Below, piece after piece: positions 1 to 9,717 of a stretch of DNA of 33,641 nt (position 1 is its first letter; each line of letters opens with the position of its first letter). A model generated the notes under the pieces. It saw only the letters and a program-made list of their open reading frames with translations, had not been told where the DNA came from and ran no database searches. The stretch is from Methylococcaceae bacterium (GTDB taxonomy: Bacteria > Pseudomonadota > Gammaproteobacteria > Methylococcales > Methylomonadaceae), in assembly GCA_013141375.1 (NCBI GenBank), contig JABFRC010000051.1, positions 1-33,641 on the forward strand, read 5' to 3'. The translations under genes and the position numbers were made by a program.

Positions 1-3000
1 GTGTATAACTGCCGCTATGTAAGGCGCGAACGTAGTCCTTGGCGGTGTCGACACGGGTGTAAGCCCAGTCGCCGGTTTGCAATAACGTGTCCAGATAGTC
101 GCGTTCTGCTTGCTGGCTTTGGCAGTCTTTGTGATGATCGTCATCAGCATTGTCATCCTGTTGTTCAGTATCAGAGGAGTCATCATGATCTTCTTTCTCT
201 TTTTGGCATTGCTCATCCAGCGGATCGATCAGCACCAGTAGGCGGCCGTGTTTGCCTGCTTTTAAATCGGCATTGATACGGATCGGCGGTTCGAGTACGT
301 TAAACAATGCGGCGCCCAGTTGCCGAGTTTGTCCGCCGATGTCGGCCAATAACAGGCAGGCATAAGTGCCTATCGGCAGCGTGCCGGTGGCGATATTGCG
401 CGTTTCCACCCGTTGCCCATTGGCGGCAAGATCCGCGTTGCGGGTTTGCGAGCTCAATACTTGCTGAGTTTGGGCAGATACGACTTGGCTGGTCAATACG
501 ACGCTGGTGATCGGGCTTGCCGCTTTGTTTAACACGGTTTCCAGGCAACTTGCCGGGTCGCCTTGGGTGACTTGCACGGGTGTTACGTCAACTTTGCCGC
601 TTAGGGCTTGAAAGGGCTGGTGGTCGACATGGAAAACGCTCGCCCGGGTGATGATCGTTGCGTGACTGACGGCATCTTTAACGGTCATCATTACCGCATA
701 ATCACCGTTTAGTGCATCGACCAGATTAAGAGGGAACTGCAAGTCTCGCAACGCATTGGGTACCAGCTCACCGAGTGTGGCACTTTCATTGAGGATAAGG
801 CTTCCATCCGGTGTCGTTACCGTCATTTCCACGAGGGTAGGCGGCTGGAGCGCGTTGGCGGTAATGTTTTCAATCCGAGCTGAGATGTTTACGCTATCCC
901 AGGCCGCATAAATCGGTTTGTCCGTGACCACATGGCCATCGACTAAAGCACTCACACCCGCGACAATCTGGAACGGTGCCGTTGCTTCATCCACAACCCG
1001 ACCTTGGGTATCCAACAGCCTGACATAGGCTTCGTAGTTACCTGCCAAGACGGTACCGCTATTCCACTGTGTTTCCAGGGCTGGATTTGCTCCGGATGCC
1101 ATAGTGGGCACACTCAGGGTGTTAAGGGTTGCCAAGTTTTCATGGCTTCCGGCGGCGCGAATGTTAACTTCGGCTGTGCCGCCGGCATCTTTGGGGCCGG
1201 TGTTTGATACGACTGGCCGAATGAGGACCGGCTCGTTGGCGGTGTAACTGATGCGGTCGGTGGTCAGCGATAATGCTAAGCCACTGGCGGCTTTAACTTT
1301 CGGGATCTCAAGATCGACACGCAGTTTTTCGGTTGTGAAGGAATTGTTGAATTCAATGTAGGCGGCATCAGCAACACTGCGCTGTTCTTTTAGCGCCATG
1401 TTTTTCAGCGCCAAGTCAAAATCGAGTGAGCGTTGGTTGGCGGTTACACCCTCCAGTTTCCAAAAATAATCGATTCCTCCATTGGCATTAAACGTTTGAG
1501 ACGCCGGTGCAGGCACTGGATTAGTTAACTGGATTGATGCCGGGAAGTTGACATGCAGGTCAACATCAATGCCGCCCAGGCGTTCTAAGGCGATAGGCAA
1601 ATAGGCCACTACCAAACTGGTTGAAGCCAGACGAGTGGTTAAAATGCTGTTACTACTCAGCCAGGAATGATCGGCTTGTTGCGCGGACAGCAGGTATTGA
1701 ATAGTTTTGCGAACGATCGGGTCGTCTGCGGAAGGGTTGGTGTAATCTATCGCTAACCCGACCAAGGCCGTGACCATGGCGTCGCTGACATTGTCTGTTG
1801 TCTTCCCCCAGCCGCCATCTGCGCGTTGCCGGGTGCGCAGGGTGTTGCTGATGAAGGTAATGGCGGTGTCGATTTGTATTGTTAAGGCAGTATCACTTAT
1901 TACCTTCCGAGCTTCCGCCAAGCCTGTCAGGCGTATGGCCTGGATGATATTGTCGGTGGAGCCGTCTTTATACCGTGCCAGGAAAAAATTACCGGCTCGG
2001 GTGATCTCTGTGGCTAAATCAGTTAATTGTGCAGTGTTTAATACAAAAGCGGTCAGCTGATAGAGCTTGTTTTCAGCTGAATTGACCACGTAGGTCTGCC
2101 CATTGCCATCGACGGCTACGCCCATCATAACTCCGGCCATGGATGTCAGGCGCTCAACCACACCATTAGCGCTCAGTGCATTGATGCCGAAAGGCGTGTA
2201 TTGACCCAGATTTGAATATTCATATGAAGAATAATAAAAGCCGCCGCCCGGTTTATGGTCAATATAGAGCGGTTGGTACGCCAAGCCATCCGCAAAAATT
2301 GACACGTTCTTTGCCGGATCTATTTTGACAATATTAAATCCCCCGAAATTGGCGACATAGGCATTTCCGGCTTCGTCAAAGGTCAATCCGTAAGGGCTGT
2401 TAAGTACACCGCCAGCCACCCAGGTTTCCCATTGGCCGCTGTCGTTGAGCCATAAAATTTTCTTGTTGGTGTAATCAACAACATAAACCCGGCCATCGGT
2501 GCTGATTTCAACATCGGTTAAAATACCGGCACCAGTCAGCAAGGTATCGACCGTGCCGTCAAGGTTACGCCGCAACAATTTGCCGCCGTTGCCAGAAACA
2601 TAAATGACGCCATCGTCAGCAACGGCGATGCCGTATCCGTCGATCGCCAATTTGGCGACCGGTTCAACAGTGTTGGTCTCGATGTTAATGCGGGTAATCT
2701 CACCGCTGCCTTTTACGGTGTATAGCAAGCCGTCTTTCGCAAGTTCGACATCGCGTGGCGACGTGCCCGAACCCAGCAGAACCTTGCTGTCCAGGCGGTA
2801 ATCGTTAATCCTGTTTAAATCGGTCGTTTGAGCGGTTTTTAATAAATGACTGTAAGCTTTGACCGTTAAAGCAGTCTGCGCGTCATTGGAGTACCACCAG
2901 CCACTGGCATGATCAGGTGTCCACCAGGTTTGGTTGCCGGATTGTGTCCGTTTGCCATAAAGATGTTGGGATGCGCGATATAAAGTCCTAAAGGATTCTT

Positions 3001-6000
3001 CAGCATTCCATGCGGTCAGCGACCAAGCACCCAAGGCCGTTTGGGTTTTAGTATATTGGGGATAGCTGGAGCGCAAGCCACCGTCATTTTGTTGGGTACT
3101 TGCGATTGTATTGTATAAATTAATGGCGGAAGCTTCATCGCCCAGGTTTTTTTGGAACGCAGACGCAACACCGACCAGACTCTGTGTTTGAATATGACAT
3201 CCCCCACAGCGATTGCTTTTTTGCCAAAACATCGCCCCATTAGCGGCATACGCGCTGCCGGTTTTGACCGCAGTGCCAACAGCGAAAAACAACGGATCGG
3301 TCGCTTTGCCGCTTGCGGTATCGACACCTTCCAAAGTGATCTTTCCATGTGCCGTTTGCGTGCCTTCTGGAACGAAGGTTTTATCGACGCTAAACTTGCC
3401 TGCGGCTTTGTCGCCGACATAAAGAGCACCGGTAATATCACCGCTAACTACACTATCTGTCGCCCGAACTTTTATCGGCAAATTACCTTCAGCTGCCGGA
3501 ATCCAGTTACCGAACGATACATTTTGATAATCGTTGACCGCCAGTTTGTCGAGTGTCGCCGTTACTTGATGTAGAACGTTCCCGGTCCCTGGTTGTTCGA
3601 TGGTAAGTGTCAAGGGGACGTTTTTTAAATCGGTGTTACCGGTATTACTCAGGTATACATCAAGTTTAACTGGGGATTGTGAACCCGCCTGGGTCAACGG
3701 CGGATTAAGGCTAAGTGCGCCGTCAAAAGCAGTTGTCGAGACTATTTGGCCATAAGTCTGATTTTCAGCCAATACTTGACCGAAAGGTAATGATTGATTG
3801 ATTGTGCCGGGCTTAATCGTGCGTAATATCAATCGGTAAGTGCCTGGGGCGGTTTGCGCTGTATTCCAGGGCACGGTAAATGTGTTGGATTCTTTAGGGG
3901 CGAAACTAAATTTGGAGCCAAGCTCGGTAGTACCTGGCGCATAAGGCGACACCGTGGCAATACTGATACCTTCTGAATTGACGATTTCACCAAGAATAAC
4001 GGCATCTTGGGCTTCAGTCAGCAAGTTAGCGATTTCAGCAGTAAACAACAAAGTTTCATTTGCCCCGGCAGCCTTATTCGGCGGATTGAGCGATACGATT
4101 TGAAAGCTTTGCACGTCTGCTTGGGCCAAAGGTTCAACTGCAATTTCAGTCGTATAGCTGCCGTGCGCGGATAAAGTGACCTCCCGAATAGTCGAAAAAT
4201 AACCTTCTGCTGATGCATTCAGCGCAAAATTCAAGTTTGTGATGCCGGCAAATTCGAACTTGCCATCATTGCTGCTAATTGCACTCAAATCTCGCCCATC
4301 GTTTAATGACACTTTGGCACCGGCAACAGGTAATCCAGTCAGGCTGTTTTTAACAACACCATTTAAGAGACTGTTGATTGCTGCAGGATTGCTACTGATG
4401 GGCGATAAGGAAAACTCTTGGAAAATCTCGCCAAATCCGCTCGCATTTAGCGTAAATGTCCGCTCTGAGAACGATGGAGCGGTAAAGGTTAAGCTGAAAT
4501 TTAGCGAATCAATACCCGCTATGGCGAACGTTCCGTCGGTTGCTGTTTGTATATTTTCTCCTGTCTCTACCCATTTAACTACCGCATTATTGATAGCCGC
4601 TCCGCTCAAGCCATCAACGACTCGGCCTGATACTGTCAAGCTGGATGGCATCACGGAACCACCCAAACGATACAGACGCACAAGGCCTAAATCGCCATTC
4701 GATCCAGGACTGAAAGTAAACGATATCGATTGGTTTTGATAACCATCAGCCGAGAGATTCGCTTGGTAGCCGCCGCGCGGCATCGCATTGAAAACAAAAC
4801 TACCGTCATTGCCGGTTGCTACGGTAGCTCCACCGGACATTGCAATCTGAGCACCGCTTAAGGCTTCGCCGCTTTCACCGTCAATTATCTTGCCGAAAAG
4901 ATTGTACGGAGCGTTGTCTAAAAAGACACCGATCTTAATCAGTGATTGTTTCAATATGACACTGCCGCCACCCGCAACGGTCACCATACCGTTCACCGAA
5001 TAATAGCCGGCCTTGTCAATTTGGACGCTGTAATCGCCCGGGAGCAGTGACGACCATTCGAAATTACCGCCGCTGTCGCTTACTGTAGCGTGTGAGTCTG
5101 ACCCGGTTAAGGTGATTAATGCTCCGGAGAGTACGGAATGGTCTTGGCTGTCTTCAATATGTCCACGTACTGCTCCGGTTTGCGGATCGGCAGATAAGCC
5201 TAATGTTCCGGCGTCGGAGATTTGGCTGGAGACAACGGTCACAACGCGGCTGAGGCTGTTATAACCGTTTTTACGCGCAACCAGTGTTTGGGTATTAACA
5301 GGTACGCCAGTCATCTTAAAATAACCGGTGCTATCGCTCAGGACAGTGAATCCAGTGACTGAGGCAAGTGATATTTCGACATTGGCGAGCGGTTCATGGC
5401 TGTTTTCCTTGACGATATAACCGGTAACTGTTCCTGTTTGGCTTCCCGAAACGCCTGAATTGGCTGCGGTATACGCCGCCAAAGCCCTTAGCGCCAGTGC
5501 TGTAGTGTAAACATCGTCAGACCAGCTACCGTTCGCCGCCTGCTTGTTGGTCAGTGCTGCTGCGCTTGATTGAAATAACGAGGCCTCGGCGCCATCTGAT
5601 AAAAGCGCTATAAGAGCGACAGCACTGGTGTGATCCTCCCCCCATAAGCCATTGCCATCGCGTTTTGAAAGCAAAAAGTTATGCGCTGCGTTCAATGCTG
5701 CTGGTACGCCTGAAACGGAGGATTTGTATGGGCTCAAAGCAATGGCAGCAAGCGCTGTCACATAAATATTGTTATCGTTCGCTGCAATTGCCCAGCCACC
5801 ATCGGATTTTTGGGCATTCAGCAGAAACTTGACGCTACTATTAGCCGCCGGGATATTACCGTAACCGGATCTATTTAAGGTCTGTAAAGCAAACGCTGTA
5901 TCCGGTACGTTGCTGCCATAACCTTCTAGCTCGCCAAATCCGCCGTCGGCGTTGGCACGCGATTTTAATACATCGATTTGGTTAACTACGTTAAGACCTG

Positions 6001-6316
6001 AATCGTTCCTGGCCAAAATTAAACGCGCTAAATATTCAGTGCCGCCATAGTTTTCGTTTTCCAGATACTGCAATGCCGTAGGAGTAATGGCTTTATTGTC
6101 ACCGGTCTCTTTCCATAACTGTAAAGTTTCTGCCGAAGATTGATAGGCAGTGGCTATACCCGCATCAGTGGCTATGCTCCCGTCTGCTTGAAACTGCGCG
6201 ACCAACCAATCGTTTCCGGTATCAGCATGGGGCGGTGTAATCGCGGCAAACAGCAATGCCATTGTTATTACGAAGCGCCATTTCAATTGAGTGGGCAGGC
6301 AGCTGAATTTATTCAT
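1..6316 (-). CDS. Giant secreted multidomain protein (3' end beyond window): signal peptide, squalene-cyclase/prenyltransferase-like toroid repeats, five CarboxypepD_reg-like modules, CxxCH haem motif, NHL-type beta-propeller, second toroid region, Ig-like/CARDB-like C-terminal region
   Basis: Manual reverse-strand translation from ATG at 6316 gives 2105 codons with no stop to position 1. N-terminus MNKFSCLPTQLKWRFVITMALLFAAITPPHADTGNDWLVAQFQ is signal-peptide-like. Repeats include NAQKSDGGWAIAANDNNIYVTALAAIAL and RQRADGGWGKTTDNVSDAMVTALVGLAI. Not in the ORF track, apparently because it has no stop inside the window. Confidence 0.9.
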   Translation of the reverse strand, partial: MNKFSCLPTQLKWRFVITMALLFAAITPPHADTGNDWLVAQFQADGSIATDAGIATAYQSSAETLQLWKETGDNKAITPTALQYLENENYGGTEYLARLILARNDSGLNVVNQIDVLKSRANADGGFGELEGYGSNVPDTAFALQTLNRSGYGNIPAANSSVKFLLNAQKSDGGWAIAANDNNIYVTALAAIALSPYKSSVSGVPAALNAAHNFLLSKRDGNGLWGEDHTSAVALIALLSDGAEASLFQSSAAALTNKQAANGSWSDDVYTTALALRALAAYTAANSGVSGSQTGTVTGYIVKENSHEPLANVEISLASVTGFTVLSDSTGYFKMTGVPVNTQTLVARKNGYNSLSRVVTVVSSQISDAGTLGLSADPQTGAVRGHIEDSQDHSVLSGALITLTGSDSHATVSDSGGNFEWSSLLPGDYSVQIDKAGYYSVNGMVTVAGGGSVILKQSLIKIGVFLDNAPYNLFGKIIDGESGEALSGAQIAMSGGATVATGNDGSFVFNAMPRGGYQANLSADGYQNQSISFTFSPGSNGDLGLVRLYRLGGSVMPSSLTVSGRVVDGLSGAAINNAVVKWVETGENIQTATDGTFAIAGIDSLNFSLTFTAPSFSERTFTLNASGFGEIFQEFSLSPISSNPAAINSLLNGVVKNSLTGLPVAGAKVSLNDGRDLSAISSNDGKFEFAGITNLNFALNASAEGYFSTIREVTLSAHGSYTTEIAVEPLAQADVQSFQIVSLNPPNKAAGANETLLFTAEIANLLTEAQDAVILGEIVNSEGISIATVSPYAPGTTELGSKFSFAPKESNTFTVPWNTAQTAPGTYRLILRTIKPGTINQSLPFGQVLAENQTYGQIVSTTAFDGALSLNPPLTQAGSQSPVKLDVYLSNTGNTDLKNVPLTLTIEQPGTGNVLHQVTATLDKLAVNDYQNVSFGNWIPAAEGNLPIKVRATDSVVSGDITGALYVGDKAAGKFSVDKTFVPEGTQTAHGKITLEGVDTASGKATDPLFFAVGTAVKTGSAYAANGAMFWQKSNRCGGCHIQTQSLVGVASAFQKNLGDEASAINLYNTIASTQQNDGGLRSSYPQYTKTQTALGAWSLTAWNAEESFRTLYRASQHLYGKRTQSGNQTWWTPDHASGWWYSNDAQTALTVKAYSHLLKTAQTTDLNRINDYRLDSKVLLGSGTSPRDVELAKDGLLYTVKGSGEITRINIETNTVEPVAKLAIDGYGIAVADDGVIYVSGNGGKLLRRNLDGTVDTLLTGAGILTDVEISTDGRVYVVDYTNKKILWLNDSGQWETWVAGGVLNSPYGLTFDEAGNAYVANFGGFNIVKIDPAKNVSIFADGLAYQPLYIDHKPGGGFYYSSYEYSNLGQYTPFGINALSANGVVERLTSMAGVMMGVAVDGNGQTYVVNSAENKLYQLTAFVLNTAQLTDLATEITRAGNFFLARYKDGSTDNIIQAIRLTGLAEARKVISDTALTIQIDTAITFISNTLRTRQRADGGWGKTTDNVSDAMVTALVGLAIDYTNPSADDPIVRKTIQYLLSAQQADHSWLSSNSILTTRLASTSLVVAYLPIALERLGGIDVDLHVNFPASIQLTNPVPAPASQTFNANGGIDYFWKLEGVTANQRSLDFDLALKNMALKEQRSVADAAYIEFNNSFTTEKLRVDLEIPKVKAASGLALSLTTDRISYTANEPVLIRPVVSNTGPKDAGGTAEVNIRAAGSHENLATLNTLSVPTMASGANPALETQWNSGTVLAGNYEAYVRLLDTQGRVVDEATAPFQIVAGVSALVDGHVVTDKPIYAAWDSVNISARIENITANALQPPTLVEMTVTTPDGSLILNESATLGELVPNALRDLQFPLNLVDALNGDYAVMMTVKDAVSHATIITRASVFHVDHQPFQALSGKVDVTPVQVTQGDPASCLETVLNKAASPITSVVLTSQVVSAQTQQVLSSQTRNADLAANGQRVETRNIATGTLPIGTYACLLLADIGGQTRQLGAALFNVLEPPIRINADLKAGKHGRLLVLIDPLDEQCQKEKEDHDDSSDTEQQDDNADDDHHKDCQSQQAERDYLDTLLQTGDWAYTRVDTAKDYVRALHSGSYT
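2040..2810 (-). other. NHL/SMP-30-like beta-propeller segment of the giant ORF
   Basis: Repeats such as SPRDVELAKDGLLYTVKGSGEITRI, DGYGIAVADDGVIYVSGNGGKLLRRNLDG, TDVEISTDGRVYVVDYTNKKILWL, SPYGLTFDEAGNAYVANFGGFNIVKID, MGVAVDGNGQTYVVNSAENKLYQL. Confidence 0.75.
4175..5440 (-). repeat. Five tandem carboxypeptidase-regulatory-like (beta-sandwich) modules inside the giant ORF
   Basis: Recurrent pattern G-x-V/I-x(n)-G-x-x-L/I-x-x-A-x-V/I ... T/S-D-x-x-G-x-F ... GY: GTVTGYIVKENSHEPLANVEI, GAVRGHIEDSQDHSVLSGALI, YNLFGKIIDGESGEALSGAQI, LTVSGRVVDGLSGAAINNAVV, SLLNGVVKNSLTGLPVAGAKV. Confidence 0.75.
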
Positions 6317-6546
6317 GGCGTATTCCTAACATGACGAAGTTCGTTAAAACCGCCGTATGAAGTAGCGGTTGTTCTTGATGACAATAGCTTCAAAAATTAG
6401 ATGTCTAATATTTGGGATGAGTGGCTAAAAGAAATCAATTCGCTTGCCAATTATTTGTGACAAGCTTCATGCTATATATGCTTTGAAACTGGAATCGTAT
6501 GCAGGAGGGGTGAATTCAGGCCTTAGTTCTTAAAATCCAAGCAGTT

Positions 6547-6894
6547 TTATTGATTGTTTTTTAATTGACGCATGACGACAAAGCCCATCAGCGCTCCCCA
6601 CAGCAGCATGTAGATGCTATGTAACATCAGCTCAGGGCTAAAACTATCAACGTGCCTGACGTAGTCTAATAGGTCGTCGGCCAGCACCAAGGCCAACACA
6701 ATATAAATGGAACTTTTGAAACGAATAGCATGGGAATAAAAAACACCGATCCCCAAAATGACAAAGCCGCTTACAAAGCGTATCAGGCTATGAACAAATA
6801 GCTCTTCGGTAAATATGTTTTGCTTGAGGGCTGAATCGACAAAATACAGTCCAATTAATCCGGTTAAAAAAACGCTAATACTTAGTATTTTCAT
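6547..6894 (-). CDS. Small hydrophobic membrane protein, function unknown
   Basis: 115 aa with several hydrophobic segments (MKILSISVFLTGLIGLYFV..., FVSGFVILGIGVFY, SIYIVLALVLADDLL, MLLWGALMGFVVM); 15 bp from the end of the Hsp70 gene, same strand. Confidence 0.6.
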   Translation of the reverse strand: MKILSISVFLTGLIGLYFVDSALKQNIFTEELFVHSLIRFVSGFVILGIGVFYSHAIRFKSSIYIVLALVLADDLLDYVRHVDSFSPELMLHSIYMLLWGALMGFVVMRQLKNNQ

Positions 6895-6909
6895 GGGAGT
6901 GTCTTCCGT

Positions 6910-9678
6910 TTATTCGCTAATCAATTTTAATCCGGGCGGCAGGGTCTCGCCAAACATCTGTTTTTCTTCGGCTGAATCCAGTTCTTTGAACTGCTCTACC
7001 ATGTCAATCCAGGCTTGAGGCACTTTGGCTGACTTCAGTTGCTCGATCACTTTTTGCCGAGTTGAGCTGTCTATATCTCTCGCCCTGTCGCCACTCATTC
7101 TGGCAATGAGTGTTGCTGCAAAAGCTGATTGCGGTATTTTTTTCCAGTCTTGGGTCATGATTTCCTGTAACCATTTTTCGGCAATATCGGTGGCAATAAC
7201 ATTGTGGCTGCTGCCATGAAAGGGGATGCGCGCACCAATGCGTCCAAGTGCCCACCACGTTTGACTGGATTCGCCGGGTTTGCTTAAGCGTTTCAAAAGC
7301 CATTCGCCTAACTGGCATTTCTTGTCAACGGATAGACGTTCTAATACGGCGACCAGACGCACCATATCATCATAGCCGCGGGTTTTAATCTGTTTCGCAA
7401 GTGCCGGTTGTCTGGCTGATTCCGGGTTAATGAATTTAGCCAAGTCGTCAAAAAGTAGATTCTGTGCCTGCTCGTTTAAGCCTCCGGCAACACGCCGCCA
7501 TAATATCCACCATTCCGCCCAATGCTGGGCTTCGTTGATAAACTGTATGCCGTGGGGATAAGTCTTCCAAAGCTGTTCCACGCGCCAATCGTCAAGCGGA
7601 TAGCCAAAACCAGGCCGCAAACAGAAGCCGATCAGGCTCAGCCACAGACGCTCGTGATGTTCTGAACGGCGGCGATATTTTGCGCCTTCCAATAGCGCGG
7701 CAAACATCTCTCTAAGTAACACGGTCGGCCATTGATTGCGATCTGAGCCCAACAGTTTTTCCAGATCATTACGAAGATTCTTAACAGCTTTAGGGTCAAC
7801 CAGTTTTGACTTTGAACCAAAAACTGATTGAATTTGCTCGATAACCTTGTCGAATTGAGGGGGCAATTGTGCATCTGTTTGACTGACACCTGCCGATTTT
7901 TTGCGGATTTGAAATTCAACGTCCCAACGCTGGTTTTTATCACTGACGGATACGCATTGAATTTTCAGAGTGCCTATTTCTGTTTGTGTGACGGCGAGTT
8001 CTACGATGGTTTCTTCCTTGCCACCGTTAGCGTCACCAGCAAATGCAACGGCTAACGGCGGTAAGGAGTGAAATAGATCGGTAATTTCAGTGATATCGCC
8101 CGGTTTGAAATTGCTGTCGCCAGAGAGAGAGGCGAGGTGAAAGCGCACTGGAACGCCAAGTCGCAACGCAAAACGGCGTCCTTCCAAGATGATTTCGTTG
8201 TCTTCCTCGCTGCCTTTGGGTAGTAGGCAAATCCCCTGTTGCTTACTGGCATCACCAGTATCTACCAGTAAAAAATAACTGCGAGCGGAGCCGCCGCCGA
8301 TTTTTAATTTTTTATCCCGGCGGGCTAAGGCATAGCTGACTGCGCCGAAGGCAACAGCCAGTTCGGGGTGATTATTTTCCAGCAAGAGTGGCTGAGATGA
8401 GCGCCATGAATTAATCAGGTCAACGGCTCTTTGCGTAATAGGTTGGCTTCGAAACACGCCACCGTTTAGCAATAAGGCATCGGGGACAAGCTCATCTGAA
8501 CCCAGGGCTTCTCGACTAGCCGCCGTATGTAATTGCAAAAATGCGGCGATATGTTTGCTAACTGCGGGTTCTGCCGCATAGGGCAAACCGAATTCAACCA
8601 CGCCGCTACGTTTCCGGTCGGGTAAGTCATGAAGCCCTGATAGTGGAAAAAAACCATCCAATGCAATCGATCTGACTTCGCTTTTAGTTAAGGGGACGGA
8701 ACGAGAGCCACCAATCAGTTTCGAGCCGCCACCCAGCAGTGTGACATTGACTTGTTCAGGGGCATCACTTGCCAGCAGTTGTTCTTTTGCTATGCGACAT
8801 TGCTCGATTAGTTGGGCGAGTTCTGCTGCAGAAAGCCGTTTATCTTCAGCAGATATGCGGCCTTCGACGATATGAGCCAGTGCCAGATCAATATTATCGC
8901 CACCGAGCATTAGATGATCGCCGACACCGATACGGGTCAGCTTCGGCTCTTGAGCGCCGTGTTCGACTTTGATGAGTGTTAAATCGGTCGTGCCTCCGCC
9001 AACATCGCAGACCAGCAGTAGGTGAACATTCGCTAAGGCCTGATTGATATTGCCGGTATTGCGTCTGAGCCAGTCGTAGCAAACCGCTTGGGGTTCTTCC
9101 AATAATCTGACATTAGTCAGACCGGCAATTCTGGCTGCTTCCAGGGTTAACGAGCGAGCTTCCTCATCGAATGAAGCGGGCACGGTCAGTACGATATCTT
9201 GTTGCTCTAGTGGCGAGTCTGGAAATTTGTGACTCCACACTGTGCGGATATGAGCAAGATAACTGGCGCTGGCGTCAATCGGTGAGACTTTGGCAATATC
9301 GTTGCCGGCGCCCCAGGGCAGGATATTGGCCGACTGATCAACAGAGGGGTGAGACAGCCAGCTTTTAGCGCTGGTCACCAAGCGGCCTTTGCTTTTGGCG
9401 CCCAATAAGCGCGCGGCTTCCCCTATAACGGCAGCGTGTCTGGAGGATGGCTGTTTTTGCGGGAAACTGGCGTCAGCCTCGGATAGCTCGCCTTCGGCGG
9501 GATGGTAGCGAACGGACGGTAATAGTGGCCTGGCTGATATTTGACCAGGCGCAATTAATTGCTCGATTTGAAATAACTGAATGTCTTGATGGGGTTGATC
9601 AGTTTGGGTGTAGGCAACAACGGTGTGTGTGGTACCTAAGTCGATACCGACCAGGAAAGGTGTTGTAGTTTTTTTCAC
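6910..9678 (-). CDS. Hsp70 (DnaK-like) family protein with long C-terminal extension (DUF3731-type)
   Basis: 922 aa; LVGIDLGTTHTVVAYTQ phosphate-1 motif, VCDVGGGTTDLTLIKV phosphate-2 motif, LLEEPQAVCYDWL, DALLLNGGVFRS; C-terminus is not the canonical DnaK substrate-binding domain. Confidence 0.88.
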   Translation of the reverse strand: MKKTTTPFLVGIDLGTTHTVVAYTQTDQPHQDIQLFQIEQLIAPGQISARPLLPSVRYHPAEGELSEADASFPQKQPSSRHAAVIGEAARLLGAKSKGRLVTSAKSWLSHPSVDQSANILPWGAGNDIAKVSPIDASASYLAHIRTVWSHKFPDSPLEQQDIVLTVPASFDEEARSLTLEAARIAGLTNVRLLEEPQAVCYDWLRRNTGNINQALANVHLLLVCDVGGGTTDLTLIKVEHGAQEPKLTRIGVGDHLMLGGDNIDLALAHIVEGRISAEDKRLSAAELAQLIEQCRIAKEQLLASDAPEQVNVTLLGGGSKLIGGSRSVPLTKSEVRSIALDGFFPLSGLHDLPDRKRSGVVEFGLPYAAEPAVSKHIAAFLQLHTAASREALGSDELVPDALLLNGGVFRSQPITQRAVDLINSWRSSQPLLLENNHPELAVAFGAVSYALARRDKKLKIGGGSARSYFLLVDTGDASKQQGICLLPKGSEEDNEIILEGRRFALRLGVPVRFHLASLSGDSNFKPGDITEITDLFHSLPPLAVAFAGDANGGKEETIVELAVTQTEIGTLKIQCVSVSDKNQRWDVEFQIRKKSAGVSQTDAQLPPQFDKVIEQIQSVFGSKSKLVDPKAVKNLRNDLEKLLGSDRNQWPTVLLREMFAALLEGAKYRRRSEHHERLWLSLIGFCLRPGFGYPLDDWRVEQLWKTYPHGIQFINEAQHWAEWWILWRRVAGGLNEQAQNLLFDDLAKFINPESARQPALAKQIKTRGYDDMVRLVAVLERLSVDKKCQLGEWLLKRLSKPGESSQTWWALGRIGARIPFHGSSHNVIATDIAEKWLQEIMTQDWKKIPQSAFAATLIARMSGDRARDIDSSTRQKVIEQLKSAKVPQAWIDMVEQFKELDSAEEKQMFGETLPPGLKLISE

Positions 9679-9717
9679 GATAATTTGTCGGTGTGTTGTT
9701 TGCCTGGAGATTCGTTG

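Noticed and set aside
1-276. 91 aa plus-strand ORF at the left edge
   Set aside because: Starts at the window-edge GTG and is antisense to the giant minus-strand frame.
3016-4739. ORFs of 128-166 aa over the giant gene (3016..3441 -, 3152..3574 +, 4239..4739 +)
   Set aside because: They lie in other frames of the continuous 1..6316 minus-strand frame, which has clear domain structure; their translations show no recognisable domains.
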